From: Pinibacter sp031553495
GTDB lineage: Bacteria > Bacteroidota > Bacteroidia > Chitinophagales > Chitinophagaceae
DNA: 64,000 nt
Reading direction: 5' to 3'
Assembly: GCA_031553495.1 (NCBI GenBank)
Contig: JAVBLN010000055.1
Location: forward strand, 49,941-113,940
A model generated the notes under the pieces. It saw nothing but the letters and a program-made list of their open reading frames with translations. It ran no database searches and had not been told where the DNA came from. The position numbers were made by a program, and so were the translations under genes. Shown piece after piece: positions 1-8,003 of this stretch. Positions within the stretch are counted from its first letter, which is position 1. Every line of letters begins with the position of its first letter.

Positions 1-183
1 GAATTGTTCAACTACATGGAAGGCAAAACTACCTTGGAAAAAGCCGTTGATCTGATAAAACAAAATACGAGGCATTACGCTAAAAGACAAATCACGTGGT
101 TTTCCAAAGACCCGGATATGCAATGGTTCTCACCAACTGATAATATTCAGATTGAAGAATATCTATCAAACATTTCCCTTTAG
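1..183 (+). CDS. miaA: tRNA dimethylallyltransferase, C-terminal end (partial)
   Basis: The open frame enters from the left edge and ends at the TAG at 181-183, giving the last 60 residues. MiaA adds a dimethylallyl group to A37 of tRNAs that read UNN codons. The tail TRHYAKRQITWF followed by a Trp-Phe pair (MQWF) is the typical MiaA C-terminus, where the basic TR.YAKRQ segment contacts tRNA. The start and the P-loop lie outside the window. No terminator is visible directly after the stop. Confidence 0.9.
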   Translation, partial: ELFNYMEGKTTLEKAVDLIKQNTRHYAKRQITWFSKDPDMQWFSPTDNIQIEEYLSNISL

Positions 184-434
184 AGAAGTGGGCGGTTGAC
201 AGTGGGCAGCAGGCAGTAGAGAAATCAGAACTCCGAAGAAGAAATTAGTTAATTATACAATTGTTTACTTCATTCACAAAGATTAGAAAACTTTTGGAGA
301 ATGCATATCAATTTTACAATGCAATCCCGCACGTTGACAAACACTTTCCACTTCAACTTTCAACTAATAAGCAAAGCTCGTCCTAAAGACTATACTATTA
401 ATTATTCATTATTAATTATTAATTATTACTTCCC
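184..434. other. Intergenic spacer with heptad arrays
   Basis: No gene is seen. Positions 189-223 hold degenerate 7-bp repeats of the GGCAGTT/GGCAGTA type. A CAACTTT-type run lies near 347-365. Positions 396-430 hold five tandem 7-mers close to TATTAAT, which run up to the stop codon of the rhomboid gene. Confidence 0.6.
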
Positions 435-1070
435 TCAATACCTATTCAATATCTGGCTAATGAAAGCTTTTATAACATCGAAATCAGCAAAAACTCTTGC
501 TGTAACAATAGTAAACAACATACCAAATATAGCGCCGCTAAAGTGAGCACGATGGCCAATATTGTCGCTGCCACGCTTAGCCAGCCAAACGGAAACTAAT
601 AGAAATAAGATACCAAATAAATAACCGGGAATACCAAACGGCAGGAAAAAGAATGAAAGAGACATGGTAGGATAAATCATAATAGCGGCAAATATTACCG
701 CACACACCGCCCCGGAAGCTCCTAATGCGCGGTAACCTGAATAATTTTTATAATAATAATAATCCGGTATGGTTGAAAAAATTAATCCGAGTACATACAG
801 CAATATATACATCACACTCCCCATACGGCCAAATAGAGTAATGAAGTTGTTTTCCAAAAAATTACCCAGCGAATACAGGGAAATCATATTGAACGCAAGG
901 TGCATAAAATCAGCATGTACAAAACCATATGTTAGAAAGCGATAGTATTGCCTGCGGTCTTCAATTTCGGCGGGCCAGAAAAGTAAATCGTTTTTCAGTC
1001 GCGGATTATTAAATGCGCTTACAGATACTATACAGGTAGCAATAATAATGATTGTGGTTATAGAAAACAT
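435..1070 (-). CDS. Rhomboid family intramembrane serine protease
   Basis: This 211-residue polytopic membrane protein has the rhomboid core. The catalytic serine lies in GASG (Ser119), the catalytic histidine in AHFSGAIFG (His176), and an H-x4-H-x3-N cluster (His52, His57, Asn61) matches the oxyanion-hole region of GlpG-type rhomboids. Rhomboids cut transmembrane substrates inside the bilayer. The length fits the minimal six-helix form with no extra cytoplasmic domain. It is monocistronic, between repeat-rich spacers. The substrate cannot be inferred. Confidence 0.9.
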   Translation of the reverse strand: MFSITTIIIIATCIVSVSAFNNPRLKNDLLFWPAEIEDRRQYYRFLTYGFVHADFMHLAFNMISLYSLGNFLENNFITLFGRMGSVMYILLYVLGLIFSTIPDYYYYKNYSGYRALGASGAVCAVIFAAIMIYPTMSLSFFFLPFGIPGYLFGILFLLVSVWLAKRGSDNIGHRAHFSGAIFGMLFTIVTARVFADFDVIKAFISQILNRY

Positions 1071-1182
1071 GTTTGGTTTAAAATTAAAACGTTAACGATA
1101 AAGCTATTTAAAAAAAATGAAAATGAGGGAATAAAAGAAGGCAGATGTCAGTTGCAACAGTGGGCAGTTGGCAGTAGAGACA

Positions 1183-1225
1183 GGTGCTGTTCGACATGGG
1201 CTGCGCTAATATGTCGAACAGCACC
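1183..1225. repeat. Perfect 15-bp inverted repeat
   Basis: GGTGCTGTTCGACAT at 1183-1197 is exactly reverse-complemented at 1211-1225, with a 13-nt loop. No T-run follows on either strand, so it is not a simple terminator. It lies beside a heptad run, as other small palindromes in this window do. Confidence 0.8.
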
Positions 1226-1230
1226 GTTGT

Positions 1231-1333
1231 TTAACCACAAGGAGCACAATAGAGGCATGAAGGTCACAAGGGTTTGCAGAATTGTTACCGACCCTTGTGT
1301 GCCTTGTGCTTTCCTGGTGAACCTTGTGGTTAA
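1231..1333. repeat. Imperfect ~100-bp palindrome with CCTTGTG motifs
   Basis: The outer arms TTAACCACAAGG (1231-1242) and CCTTGTGGTTAA (1322-1333) are exact complements. The interior holds several further CACAAGG/CCTTGTG copies that pair imperfectly. It looks like a non-coding interspersed repeat. Confidence 0.65.
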
Positions 1334-1411
1334 CAATTTCTGTCACTGTCTTCTGATCTCTGTCTTCTCTACTGCCAACTGCCAACTGTTAACTGCCAAC
1401 CGTTACTCCCC

Positions 1412-1885
1412 TCAACTATGATGATACTTTTCATTTCTCAAAATAGTACAGGCTCGGTACACTTGTTCTGCCAGTATAAGCCTCACCAATTGATGCGGAA
1501 ATACTAATTGTGATAACGACCATGTAAAATTAGCACGCTTAGCAACTGTCTCATCCACACCAAAAGCGCCACCTATAAGAAAGATTAAATTTTTTGTACT
1601 ATCATTGGCACGCTGCTGCATAAATTCCGCCAGCTTTTCCGAAGTAAATGATTTACCGCGTTCATCCAATAATACGAGATAATCATCTTTTTGCAACAAA
1701 TTCAACACAACTTTAGCTTCTTTCTTTTTTAAATCGCTTTCAGCAATAGTTCCGGCATTTTTTACAGGCGGTATAATATTCCATTCCACAGGAAAGTAAT
1801 TGCTTATACGCTTTGTAAAATCATCAATGCCGGCTTTCACATAAGCTTCATGATTTTTCCCTATAGAATAAAAATGAATTTTCAT
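1412..1885 (-). CDS. rlmH: 23S rRNA (pseudouridine1915-N3)-methyltransferase
   Basis: The 157-residue protein has the normal RlmH length. RlmH is a SPOUT-class enzyme that methylates pseudouridine 1915 of 23S rRNA in the assembled ribosome. Family landmarks are LDERGKSF, FLIGGAFGV (the glycine-rich SAM loop) and PHQL..R..L.EQ.YRA followed by the C-terminal KYHHS. The ATG at 1885 is preceded within about 7 nt by an AAATCTC heptad array instead of a ribosome-binding site, as also seen at etfA, tilS and the mazG-like gene. Confidence 0.95.
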   Translation of the reverse strand: MKIHFYSIGKNHEAYVKAGIDDFTKRISNYFPVEWNIIPPVKNAGTIAESDLKKKEAKVVLNLLQKDDYLVLLDERGKSFTSEKLAEFMQQRANDSTKNLIFLIGGAFGVDETVAKRANFTWSLSQLVFPHQLVRLILAEQVYRACTILRNEKYHHS

Positions 1886-1891
1886 GTTTAT

Positions 1892-1921
1892 TAATTTGAG
1901 ATTTGAGATTTGAGATTTGAA
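1892..1921 (-). repeat. AAATCTC heptad array abutting the rlmH start
   Basis: About four tandem 7-mers; on the rlmH coding strand they read AAATCTC and end about 7 nt before the ATG. See the finding on start-abutting arrays. Confidence 0.8.
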
Positions 1922-1974
1922 ACCTGATAAATCAAGAACCCTGACTGGTATTTAAAACCCGTTCAAATTAATCG

Positions 1975-2329
1975 TATAGGATTAAGTATTTAGTTCGCAA
2001 AGGAATATTGCTTACGGGTTTCAACATTTCATTTATCAAAGTCTTTTTCTTTTTGCTTGTGCAAAAAGAAACAAAAAGCACACCCGCGATCGATAACGGC
2101 CCGATCGCGGGGAGCGCCCTGATTAAGCTTTTGTACTCCTGTGACCTCAGCAAAGGGAATGCTATTCATCGCTTTAATGGCTGCATACTTTACGATTAGC
2201 TACAGTGGGATTCCTTATTTCAGGTGTTTAAGTAAAATAGCGAGTTTTCTTGCAAATACATTTTTATAACGGAAAGGCTAATCCCATATTGCTCGTATAG
2301 AATTTGCGAACTAAATACTTAATCCTATA
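1975..2329 (+). mobile_element. MITE-like element (class D) with 27-bp perfect TIRs
   Basis: The left terminus 1975-2001 (beginning TATAGGATTAAGTATTTAGT) is exactly reverse-complemented at 2303-2329. The tetranucleotide ATCG stands on both sides (1971-1974 and 2330-2333), consistent with a 4-bp target duplication. The 355-bp interior codes for nothing plausible. It holds an 11-bp A/T-rich hairpin (2046-2056 with 2061-2071) and a 10-bp GC-rich hairpin, CCCGCGATCG with its complement (2083-2092 with 2102-2111). Relatives lie at 28647-28690, 31266-31420, 34091-34316 and 63860-64000. No transposase is in the window, so any mobilising enzyme must be elsewhere. Confidence 0.8.
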
Positions 2330-2497
2330 ATCGTAAACTTCCTAAATACTCTCACGCAACCCATCCTAAAACCAATCTCAAATATCAAATTTCAAATTTC
2401 AAATCCTAAGATAAATCAAGAAACCTGACTGGTATTTAAAAGCCGTTCGAATTATACTACACGCTGTATAAATTTGTGCATGAATGCTGCAACCTGA

Positions 2498-2573
2498 CGA
2501 ATAGAATTCCTGCCGTACAAGTGAGTGACACAACGATGCTTAATAGTAGCACTACCGCTGATACCCAAAAAAA
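2498..2573 (-). repeat. Paired-repeat element, A type (no clear partner)
   Basis: It contains the reverse complement of the core ATCGTTGTGTCACTCACTTG between the two A-type arms, with an A-run at its right outer edge. No facing + copy is seen to its left. Confidence 0.85.
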
Positions 2574-2644
2574 ATTACACATTTTTATGCCGCCTAAAGT
2601 ATAATTATAAATCTCTCAAATACTCTCACGCACTCCATCCTAAA

Positions 2645-2678
2645 ACCAATCTCAAATTTCAAATCTCAAATCTCAAAT
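2645..2678 (+). repeat. AAATCTC heptad array abutting the proS stop codon
   Basis: Tandem CAAATYT 7-mers end within two bases of the proS stop codon. On the proS coding strand they read GAGATTT, the mirror image of the start-abutting arrays. Confidence 0.8.
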
Positions 2679-2679
2679 C

Positions 2680-4158
2680 CTAATATGCCTGTGCAAACAG
2701 CACCCTTTGTGTGCTTGGCTTGCCGCTTAAAATACAGGTTCCGTTTTCCTGCAGATTATTTAAAGGAATGCAACGAATGGTCGCTTTGGTTTTTTCTTTG
2801 ATCAGCTCTTCCGTTTCGGCAGTGCCATCCCAATGCGCCAACACAAAGCCGCCTTTGTTTTCCAGCACGTTTACAAATTCTTCCCATGTATCCACTTTTG
2901 TAATGTGCGCATCGCGGTACTGTCTTGCTTTTTCAAACATGTTCAGTTGAATTTCATCCAGCAGTGTTTTTATGTAAAAAGCAATACCGTCCATACTCAC
3001 GCTCATTTTTTCTTTAGTATCGCGCCTGGCCACTTCCACAACTTTATTTTCAATATCGCGTGCACCAATCGCAATGCGCACCGGCACACCTTTCTTTTCA
3101 TATTCCGCAAATTTCCAGCCCGGCCTCGCATTGTCCGCATCGTCGTATTTTACTGAAATACCAAGATCTTTCAGCCCCTTCACCACAGGCTCCATTACTT
3201 GTTTTATAACACCTCTCTGCTCATCGCCTTTGTAAATCGGAACAATCACCACTTGCAATGGCGCTATTTTTGGAGGCAGAATAAGTCCGTCGTCATCGCT
3301 GTGCGCCATTACCAAAGCGCCTATCAGCCGCGTACTTACTCCCCAACTGGTAGCCCATACATAATCAAGCGTATTGTTCTTGTCGGAAAATTTTACATCA
3401 AACGCCTTGGCAAAATTTTGTCCAAGAAAATGTGAAGTACCCGCCTGCAAAGCCTTTCCGTCCTGCATTAAAGCCTCAATGCAGTAGGTATCCACAGCGC
3501 CGGCAAATCGCTCGCTTTCTGTTTTTACGCCTTTAATTACAGGCAACGCCATATAGTTTTCAGCAAAATCCGCATACACATCCAGCATTTGCACAGTTTC
3601 CGCCACCGCTTCTTCAGAGGTAGCGTGCGCCGTATGCCCTTCCTGCCACAAAAATTCCGCCGTGCGCAAAAAGAGGCGGGTGCGCATTTCCCAGCGCATC
3701 ACATTGGCCCACTGGTTTATAAGCAGCGGCAAATCGCGGTACGATTGTATCCAGCCCTTGTAAGTATTCCAAATGATCGCTTCGCTGGTTGGCCTTATAA
3801 TCAATTCCTCTTCCAGCCGGGCTTCGGGGTCTACAATTAAGTGCCCTTTTTTTGCAGGATCGCTTTTTAACCGGTAATGTGTAACCACCGCGCATTCTTT
3901 CGCAAAACCTTCGGCATTGTTTTCCTCCGCTTCAAAAAGGCTTTTTGGCACCAGCAACGGAAAATACGCGTTAACATGACCGGTATCTTTAAATTTTCGA
4001 TCCAGCACATCCCGCATGTTTTCCCAAAGGGCAAAACCATATGGTTTAATAACCATACATCCTCTAACAGCCGAATAATCCGCCAATTCTCCTTTTAATA
4101 TCAAATCATTGTACCACTGCGAATAATCCTGTTGCCTGCTTGTAATTTCTTTACTCAT
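2680..4158 (-). CDS. proS: Prolyl-tRNA synthetase (short, type-3 form)
   Basis: The 492-residue class II synthetase charges tRNA-Pro. Its length, and the lack of the INS editing insertion found in the ~570-residue bacterial type, place it in the archaeal/eukaryote-like ProS type 3 group used by Bacteroidota. Class II motifs are visible: the N-terminal ..DYSQWYNDLILKGELADYS start, motif 2 with RTRLFLRTAEFLWQEGHTAH, and the C-terminal anticodon-binding and ProS-C regions ending in QAY. The ATG at 4158 fits the family start. A heptad array lies directly after the stop. Confidence 0.95.
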   Translation of the reverse strand: MSKEITSRQQDYSQWYNDLILKGELADYSAVRGCMVIKPYGFALWENMRDVLDRKFKDTGHVNAYFPLLVPKSLFEAEENNAEGFAKECAVVTHYRLKSDPAKKGHLIVDPEARLEEELIIRPTSEAIIWNTYKGWIQSYRDLPLLINQWANVMRWEMRTRLFLRTAEFLWQEGHTAHATSEEAVAETVQMLDVYADFAENYMALPVIKGVKTESERFAGAVDTYCIEALMQDGKALQAGTSHFLGQNFAKAFDVKFSDKNNTLDYVWATSWGVSTRLIGALVMAHSDDDGLILPPKIAPLQVVIVPIYKGDEQRGVIKQVMEPVVKGLKDLGISVKYDDADNARPGWKFAEYEKKGVPVRIAIGARDIENKVVEVARRDTKEKMSVSMDGIAFYIKTLLDEIQLNMFEKARQYRDAHITKVDTWEEFVNVLENKGGFVLAHWDGTAETEELIKEKTKATIRCIPLNNLQENGTCILSGKPSTQRVLFAQAY

Positions 4159-4610
4159 TGTTAATTGCTTATGTTACAGTTTTTTTATTTTGTTTGAGTA
4201 CGAACCGCTTTACCCAAATCTGTCAAGTCGTCATTCAGTGCAGTTTTATTTTTATGAACCCGGCAGTTTTGCTACTATAAAGCTGCCGTTGCGTCGCACA
4301 CTTCAGCTATTTGTTCTTTATTGGGCAACGCAAAAAAAACCTGATTATACAACAACATCCATTCAGTTCGTAATTTTCTATTGTTCAAATGGAGGAGGGC
4401 GGCCCTTTCAACATCTTATATATACAAATCATTCACTATTCACATTATTACCATGCCCAACCCGGAATTCCAATTTCACCATTTTCCGTTCATATAAAAA
4501 ATAGCACTCCCGAAATATTTCACACCCCCTTTTGTATCAGGTACAGTATTTGTTGTAACTTTATTGTGCGAAAGCGCAAAAATATATTTAATAATTTTAA
4601 ACCCTCAGCA
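4159..4610. other. Intergenic region with a C-type element
   Basis: The divergent upstream region of proS and the lipoprotein gene. A reading frame continues upstream of 4611, but it crosses the C-type element (4248-4326) and non-coding sequence and is not taken as coding. No clear promoter was identified. Confidence 0.6.
4248..4326 (+). repeat. Paired-repeat element, C type
   Basis: A T-run is followed by GCTACTATAAAGC, then a core with GTTGCGTCGCACACTTC, and a second arm ending TTTATTGGGC. It is the least degenerate + copy of the C arm type. It has no immediate partner; the next facing copy is at 7825-7898. Confidence 0.7.
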
Positions 4611-5480
4611 ATGAATACCAAATTTTTGAGCGTTGTTTTGGGAATGCTGGTTTTAAGTAGTTGTTCTGTATATAAACAGGGGCAAACCCCTGATGACACA
4701 TATTATTCTCCGGCCCCACCCAATCAGGAGCAGTATGCTACCGCAAGATCAGGTAGTAGCAGTAATAATGACAGGTATAACGAATACTACAGCAAAAGCA
4801 ATAACAACAGGTATCAAGGTAATGATTATTATGATGATTACGATTATTACAATGATCGCTTTTTGAGACTTAGCATTGCTGCCGGCAGCCCGTTGTACTA
4901 CTCGGCATTTAATGATTTTTACTGGAACGACTGGCGTTACGGAATGTATGGATCGCCATGGAATACAGGCCTTTACAGCATTTACAGCCCCTGGAACAGT
5001 TACTATTACTGGAATAGTTTCTACAATCCATATTGCATAACACATAATCCATATTGGTATTCTTACCCATATTCGTTTTATGGTTACGGTGGAAAGGGGG
5101 GCAATGTTGTTACAAACACCTATACAAGGCCGGTATTCAACAGCCGCTCTTATTTATCAAACAATTTCAGCAATACCAACCGTTACCTGAGTACCAGTAC
5201 AAACAGAGCTTATAGTAACAGCAACTACAACAATTCCAACAACAGAGCAAGTTCATCAAGAGGAAATACATATTATAACAACAATAACACAAGAAGAACC
5301 ACCAGCGAAGTAAATAATACTAACACAAGAACCTATACTAATCAACAGACTCAAACCTATAGCAGACCGGAAAGAACTTATACTCCGCCTCAATCTACAT
5401 CTGGCGGAACCTTTAGAGGTAGCGGTGGCAGTGGCGGTTCTGGTGGTAGCGGTGGTAATGTAAGACCGAGCAGGAACTAA
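4611..5480 (+). CDS. Asn/Tyr/Ser-rich lipoprotein of unknown function
   Basis: I chose the ATG at 4611 because it gives a clean lipoprotein signal peptide, MNTKFLSVVLGMLVLSSC, with the lipobox LSSC (Cys18). The mature 289-residue product is low-complexity. An Asn/Tyr/Asp tract comes first, then a region rich in Tyr, Trp and Ser around residues 85-160, then an Asn/Thr/Arg tail ending in a GGSGGSGGSGG-type stretch. It probably sits in the outer membrane. Similar Asn-rich tails occur in the DUF6600 protein at 60419. No function is recognised. Confidence 0.75.
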   Translation: MNTKFLSVVLGMLVLSSCSVYKQGQTPDDTYYSPAPPNQEQYATARSGSSSNNDRYNEYYSKSNNNRYQGNDYYDDYDYYNDRFLRLSIAAGSPLYYSAFNDFYWNDWRYGMYGSPWNTGLYSIYSPWNSYYYWNSFYNPYCITHNPYWYSYPYSFYGYGGKGGNVVTNTYTRPVFNSRSYLSNNFSNTNRYLSTSTNRAYSNSNYNNSNNRASSSRGNTYYNNNNTRRTTSEVNNTNTRTYTNQQTQTYSRPERTYTPPQSTSGGTFRGSGGSGGSGGSGGNVRPSRN

Positions 5481-5506
5481 AATTGAACATTAAACACGAT
5501 ATGTAT

Positions 5507-5543
5507 AAGGAAACATGCTTTAGAAACGTGTTTCCTTTTTTTT
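5507..5543 (+). terminator. Rho-independent terminator of the lipoprotein gene
   Basis: AAGGAAACA (5507-5515) pairs with TGTTTCCTT (5529-5537), with a T.G and a G-C pair extending the stem inward, followed by a run of T's to 5543. Confidence 0.85.
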
Positions 5544-5563
5544 AACTTTTCTAATCAGGCTTC

Positions 5564-7147
5564 ATGAAAAAAAATATCATTGTTATTGGACTTTTGTTTT
5601 TCTCGTTACATGGTTTTTCTCAAATACCTGAAGATGCTTTGCGCCACTCATGGACAGCGCCTTCAGGCACGGCACGCAACCAGGCGCTGGGAGGAGCAAA
5701 TGTTTCGCTGGGGGGCGATATCACTTCTTTATTTCTTAATCCGGCAGGCATTGGTTTATACAAAACAGGCGAAGTTGTTTTTAGCCCGGGCTATTCCTTG
5801 TATGGAGGCAAAAGTGATTATCGCGGTACAGATGGCACAAAAGCCGATCAATTGAACCGTTTTAATGTAGGTACCACGGGAATTGTTTGGGCCAGCCCAA
5901 ATTCGCACAGAAAATGGAATAACACTGCTTTTAGTTTAGGAATAAATCGTACAGCAAACTTCAATTCTTCCATACATTACCAGGGGCAAAATGACATGAC
6001 ATCATTTACCACCGGTCCACGGGAAAATTTTACGGATTTTTATACTACCAAACCATCCGGGCAATCAAATGATGACTTTATAAACAATGCTATTTACAAC
6101 CCATATCTTGGTTATACTACAAGAATGTCGCTGGCCACATATCTTGTAGATGTAGACCCCAACAGCAATGAGGTATACTCCCGTCCCGAAGATATATTGA
6201 ACCACTACGACGGAATCCTCAACCAGGATAACGCAATAACAACAAAAGGTGCAATAACCGAGTTGTCATTTGGCTTTGCTTCATCCTACCTGGATAAGTT
6301 TTTCATCGGTGGTAGTTTAGGCGTACCGATTGTGAGTTACAATATGCACAGGTTATACCAGGAAACAAACGCCGCCGGCACCAACAATCCTAATCTCTTT
6401 AACTACATGGCATATGAAGAAGACTACAAATCAAGTGGTTTAGGATTTAATTTAAAACTCGGCGCCATTTACAAAGCTTCCGAAAAAGTAAGGTTGGGCC
6501 TGGCAATTCATACGCCAAGCATATACGCCCTTTCCGACAAGTATAGTGCGGCAATGAGCGGTGATATAGGAACCAACTATGACATTTATACCGTAAAAAC
6601 AAACGAGATAAATGATGGAGCCGATCAGGCTTATAAATATGATCTTCGCTCACCTACCCGCTTCATGTTTAGCGGCACCTACATGTTTGGAGCCGGCGAA
6701 CAGGATGTAACCAAGCAAAAAGGATTTATTACTGCCGATGTAGAATATGTTAATCACCGCTGGTCGAAATTCTCAGCATCAGGAGACAGCTATGATGATG
6801 ATGATGTGTACTTTGACAATGTTAACAATACGCTTAAAGATTACTACCGCGGATGCCTCAACTTTAAACTAGGTGGCGAATTGAAATTTAACACAATTAT
6901 GGCCCGCGCCGGTTTCGCATATTATGGAAATCCGTACAAGGATAATGATTACCTGAAAGCAGACATGATGAACGTGAGTGTGGGTTTAGGATATAGGAAC
7001 AAAGGCATATTCGCGGATCTGGCTTTTGTGCAAAATCTTACAAAAGATGTAAACTTTCCTTACCGCATCAGTGGAGGGCCTAACACCTTTGCCACTGTAA
7101 AAGGCAGTAATAGCAATGTGTTACTTACAGTTGGATTTAAATTTTAA
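5564..7147 (+). CDS. Outer-membrane beta-barrel protein, OmpP1/FadL-like
   Basis: The 527-residue protein begins with a signal peptide (MKKNIIVIGLLFFSLHGFSQ, cleavage after FSQ or nearby). The segment around residues 35-65 (QALGGANVSLGGD..SLFLNPAGIGL) is typical of the OmpP1/FadL/PorV-type barrels of Bacteroidota. The C-terminus VLLTVGFKF is a classic last barrel strand ending in Phe. FadL-type barrels pass hydrophobic substrates across the outer membrane; the substrate here is unknown. It is separated from the lipoprotein gene by a terminator, so it has its own transcript. Confidence 0.8.
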   Translation: MKKNIIVIGLLFFSLHGFSQIPEDALRHSWTAPSGTARNQALGGANVSLGGDITSLFLNPAGIGLYKTGEVVFSPGYSLYGGKSDYRGTDGTKADQLNRFNVGTTGIVWASPNSHRKWNNTAFSLGINRTANFNSSIHYQGQNDMTSFTTGPRENFTDFYTTKPSGQSNDDFINNAIYNPYLGYTTRMSLATYLVDVDPNSNEVYSRPEDILNHYDGILNQDNAITTKGAITELSFGFASSYLDKFFIGGSLGVPIVSYNMHRLYQETNAAGTNNPNLFNYMAYEEDYKSSGLGFNLKLGAIYKASEKVRLGLAIHTPSIYALSDKYSAAMSGDIGTNYDIYTVKTNEINDGADQAYKYDLRSPTRFMFSGTYMFGAGEQDVTKQKGFITADVEYVNHRWSKFSASGDSYDDDDVYFDNVNNTLKDYYRGCLNFKLGGELKFNTIMARAGFAYYGNPYKDNDYLKADMMNVSVGLGYRNKGIFADLAFVQNLTKDVNFPYRISGGPNTFATVKGSNSNVLLTVGFKF

Positions 7148-7197
7148 TTTCATAGCGGCAGAAACCAACCGAATCTAATTTAGTCTCAGTCATATCC

Positions 7198-7254
7198 CCT
7201 TCGATGAGTTTAGTGTAATAGATACCGTTATACTAAGTTTGTCGAAGGTTTTTT
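7198..7254 (+). terminator. Long-stem terminator after the outer-membrane barrel gene
   Basis: CCTTCGA (7198-7204) pairs with TCGAAGG (7242-7248). An inner stem of TTTAGTGTAA with TTATACTAAG has one mismatch. A run of T's follows. Confidence 0.8.
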
Positions 7255-7320
7255 GTTTATACTAATACGCAGGCAATTTCATGTACTTATGCAAGGGAAT
7301 ATGTATGGGCCGGGCGAAAA

Positions 7321-7378
7321 ATAAGCATTGGGCTTTAGTTGCGTCGCACTCTTGTACGGTTGGTTCGCTATTCAGCGC
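7321..7378 (+). repeat. Degenerate paired-repeat element, C-like
   Basis: The core AGTTGCGTCGCAC, then CTTGTACGGTTGG and a right arm ending GCTATTCAGCGC are recognisable; the left arm is largely lost. It faces the - copy at 7825-7898. Confidence 0.5.
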
Positions 7379-7824
7379 TTAATGCACACACAAATCTCCT
7401 CTCCCGAGGCAGCGCAATAAAATACAAGCTCTGCAATAACCGGAACACTTCGTATGTTGCTAAAAGTAACTGTATAGTGCCGCAAGGCTTTCTGAACGTT
7501 ACTTTCGGAAAACTTTAAACAGATGATTAAATCTCAAAAATGCTTTATATTTAACTGTTACCCACCCCAGCCCCTACAAGGAGGGGATGTGAGGTACCAA
7601 AATAAAATACAAACTTTATTATTTCGAGGATAGATTTATGATGGAGCTCAAATAAAATATTGAGTTTCAAGTGAGACTACCAAGCGAGAAATCTCCTTGA
7701 ATTAGTGTACTGACAATTTATTGTATTGCCTGTACTTCAACACCGGCAACTGGCAACCGGTAACCGGCAACTTATTTCACTCATACTCATACTCATAACT
7801 CATAACTAATAACTCATAACTTTT

Positions 7825-7898
7825 TGAATAGCATTCCTACCGTACAAGTGAGTGACACAACGATGCTTAATAGTAGCAATACCGCCTGTTACAAAAAA
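7825..7898 (-). repeat. Paired-repeat element, A type
   Basis: Complete core and both arms in reverse orientation, with an A-run on the right. Heptad arrays (CATAACT type) directly precede it on its inner side. Confidence 0.85.
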
Positions 7899-7938
7899 TT
7901 AAATCTCATCACAGCACGATGTATAACTATTGAAAGCA

Positions 7939-7985
7939 TTTCAAATTTCAAATTTCAAATCTCAAATCTCAAATTTCAAATCTCA
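7939..7985 (+). repeat. AAATCTC/AAATTTC heptad array downstream of mgtE
   Basis: Six or more tandem 7-mers; on the mgtE coding strand they read GAGATTT, as after proS and etfB. Confidence 0.8.
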
Positions 7986-8003
7986 ACTCCGGCAGTAGCC
8001 CGG

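Larger units (their letters stand above)
1071..1411. other. Intergenic spacer between rlmH and rhomboid gene
   Basis: No gene is seen; short open frames here are repeat shadows. It holds a degenerate GGCAGTT heptad run (1161-1177), a perfect 15-bp inverted repeat (1183-1225), a larger imperfect palindrome (1231-1333), and a CTGCCAA heptad array (1371-1406) that stops just before the rlmH stop codon. Confidence 0.7.
1886..2679. other. Repeat-filled spacer between proS and rlmH
   Basis: No gene is seen. It holds two AAATCTC-type arrays next to the flanking genes, a third at 2374-2404, a complete MITE-like element (1975-2329), an A-type element (2498-2573) and two local duplications. The segment at 1926-1970 recurs at 2410-2454, and the one at 2341-2380 recurs at about 2615-2657. 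Confidence 0.75.
7148..8003. other. Non-coding 0.86-kb spacer
   Basis: No gene is seen. It holds the terminator, a degenerate C-type element (7321-7378), a phrase near 7680 (GCGAGAAATCTCC) that recurs near 53570, CCGGCAA and CATAACT heptads (7740-7822), an A-type element (7825-7898) and an AAATCTC array (7939-7985) ending about 18 nt from the mgtE stop. Confidence 0.65.

Noticed and set aside
1152..1421. 89-codon frame in the rlmH-rhomboid spacer
   Set aside because: It runs through heptad arrays and palindromes only and resembles no protein.
4389..4610. 74-residue N-terminal extension of the lipoprotein
   Set aside because: It would bury the lipoprotein signal peptide; the ATG at 4611 is directly followed by it.
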